Source: Gammaproteobacteria bacterium (GTDB lineage: Bacteria; Pseudomonadota; Gammaproteobacteria; JAADGQ01). From it: a DNA stretch of 64,000 bases. Under the pieces are notes generated by a model. It ran no database searches and was not told the origin of the DNA. It saw nothing but the letters and a program-made list of their open reading frames with translations. The position numbers and the translations under genes are program-made. Shown piece by piece: positions 63,984-64,000 of this stretch; within the stretch, counting starts at the first letter, position 1, and each line of letters opens with the position of its first letter. The stretch covers positions 1 to 64,000 of the forward strand of contig JAKITI010000005.1 in NCBI GenBank assembly GCA_021648145.1. The letters run 5' to 3'.

Positions 63984-64000
63984 TGCGCTGTTAGCTGTCC

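Overview
The window reads as chromosomal DNA of a gammaproteobacterium of moderate, slightly A+T-leaning composition. The order cannot be fixed from the sequence alone. The strongest clue is the block kdsD-kdsC-lptC-lptA-lptB-rpoN-hpf-ptsN, continued by hprK, rapZ, a mannose-type EIIA and HPr. This combines the enterobacterial-type lpt/rpoN locus with HPr kinase, as in many free-living non-enteric gammaproteobacteria. No rRNA, tRNA, CRISPR array, intact insertion sequence or prophage was seen.

Layout: (1) 1-2.8 kb holds the N-terminus of a secreted protein and two tandem paralogues of an unrecognised secreted family; a third paralogue lies at 22.7-23.6 kb. (2) 2.8-13.3 kb is housekeeping: bioB-bioF, comF, grxD, trxB, a PilZ protein, aat, infA, clpA-clpS, a cold-shock gene and icd. 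aat, clpS and clpA together form an N-end-rule degradation set. (3) 13.4-19.1 kb is a phosphate-uptake operon in the unusual order phoU-pstS-pstC-pstA-pstB, with terminator-like hairpins inside it. (4) 19.1-23.6 kb is accessory: a cyclic-nucleotide-binding protein, a caspase-like lipoprotein, a small membrane protein and the third secreted paralogue. (5) ilvD is followed at 25.7-29.5 kb by a disturbed region: palindromes, a RIFT-barrel-like secreted protein flanked by repeated fragments, a lipoprotein gene broken by a 7-bp triplication, and a decayed copy of its 3' part. (6) 29.5-38.5 kb holds rbgA, a DEAD-box helicase, a nuclease pseudogene with an internal deletion, an outer-membrane-like protein with three 11-bp direct repeats in its promoter, an OmpR-type two-component system and a gtrA/GT2/GT83 envelope-glycosylation set. 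(7) 38.5-44.4 kb holds a YbcJ-like protein, an AlkC-type DNA glycosylase, an XpaC-TelA pair, an atypical NRAMP-like transporter and an orphan NikL/CbiL-like protein. (8) 44.4-54.5 kb is the PTS-Ntr/rpoN/LPS-transport/KDO block, with ubiA upstream of it. (9) 54.6-62.0 kb is ubiC, a D-amino-acid transaminase and the cell-elongation cluster mrdA-rodA-mltB-rlpA-dacA. A divergent LTA-synthase-like sulfatase-fold enzyme closes the window.

Functionally, most of the right half builds and regulates the envelope: lipid A/KDO synthesis and export, peptidoglycan elongation and trimming, lipid-linked sugar transfer, and nitrogen-PTS regulators that in other proteobacteria control rapZ/rpoN-linked envelope functions. 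The least explained material is the three-member secreted family, the caspase neighbourhood and the repeat-rich 25.7-29.5 kb segment.
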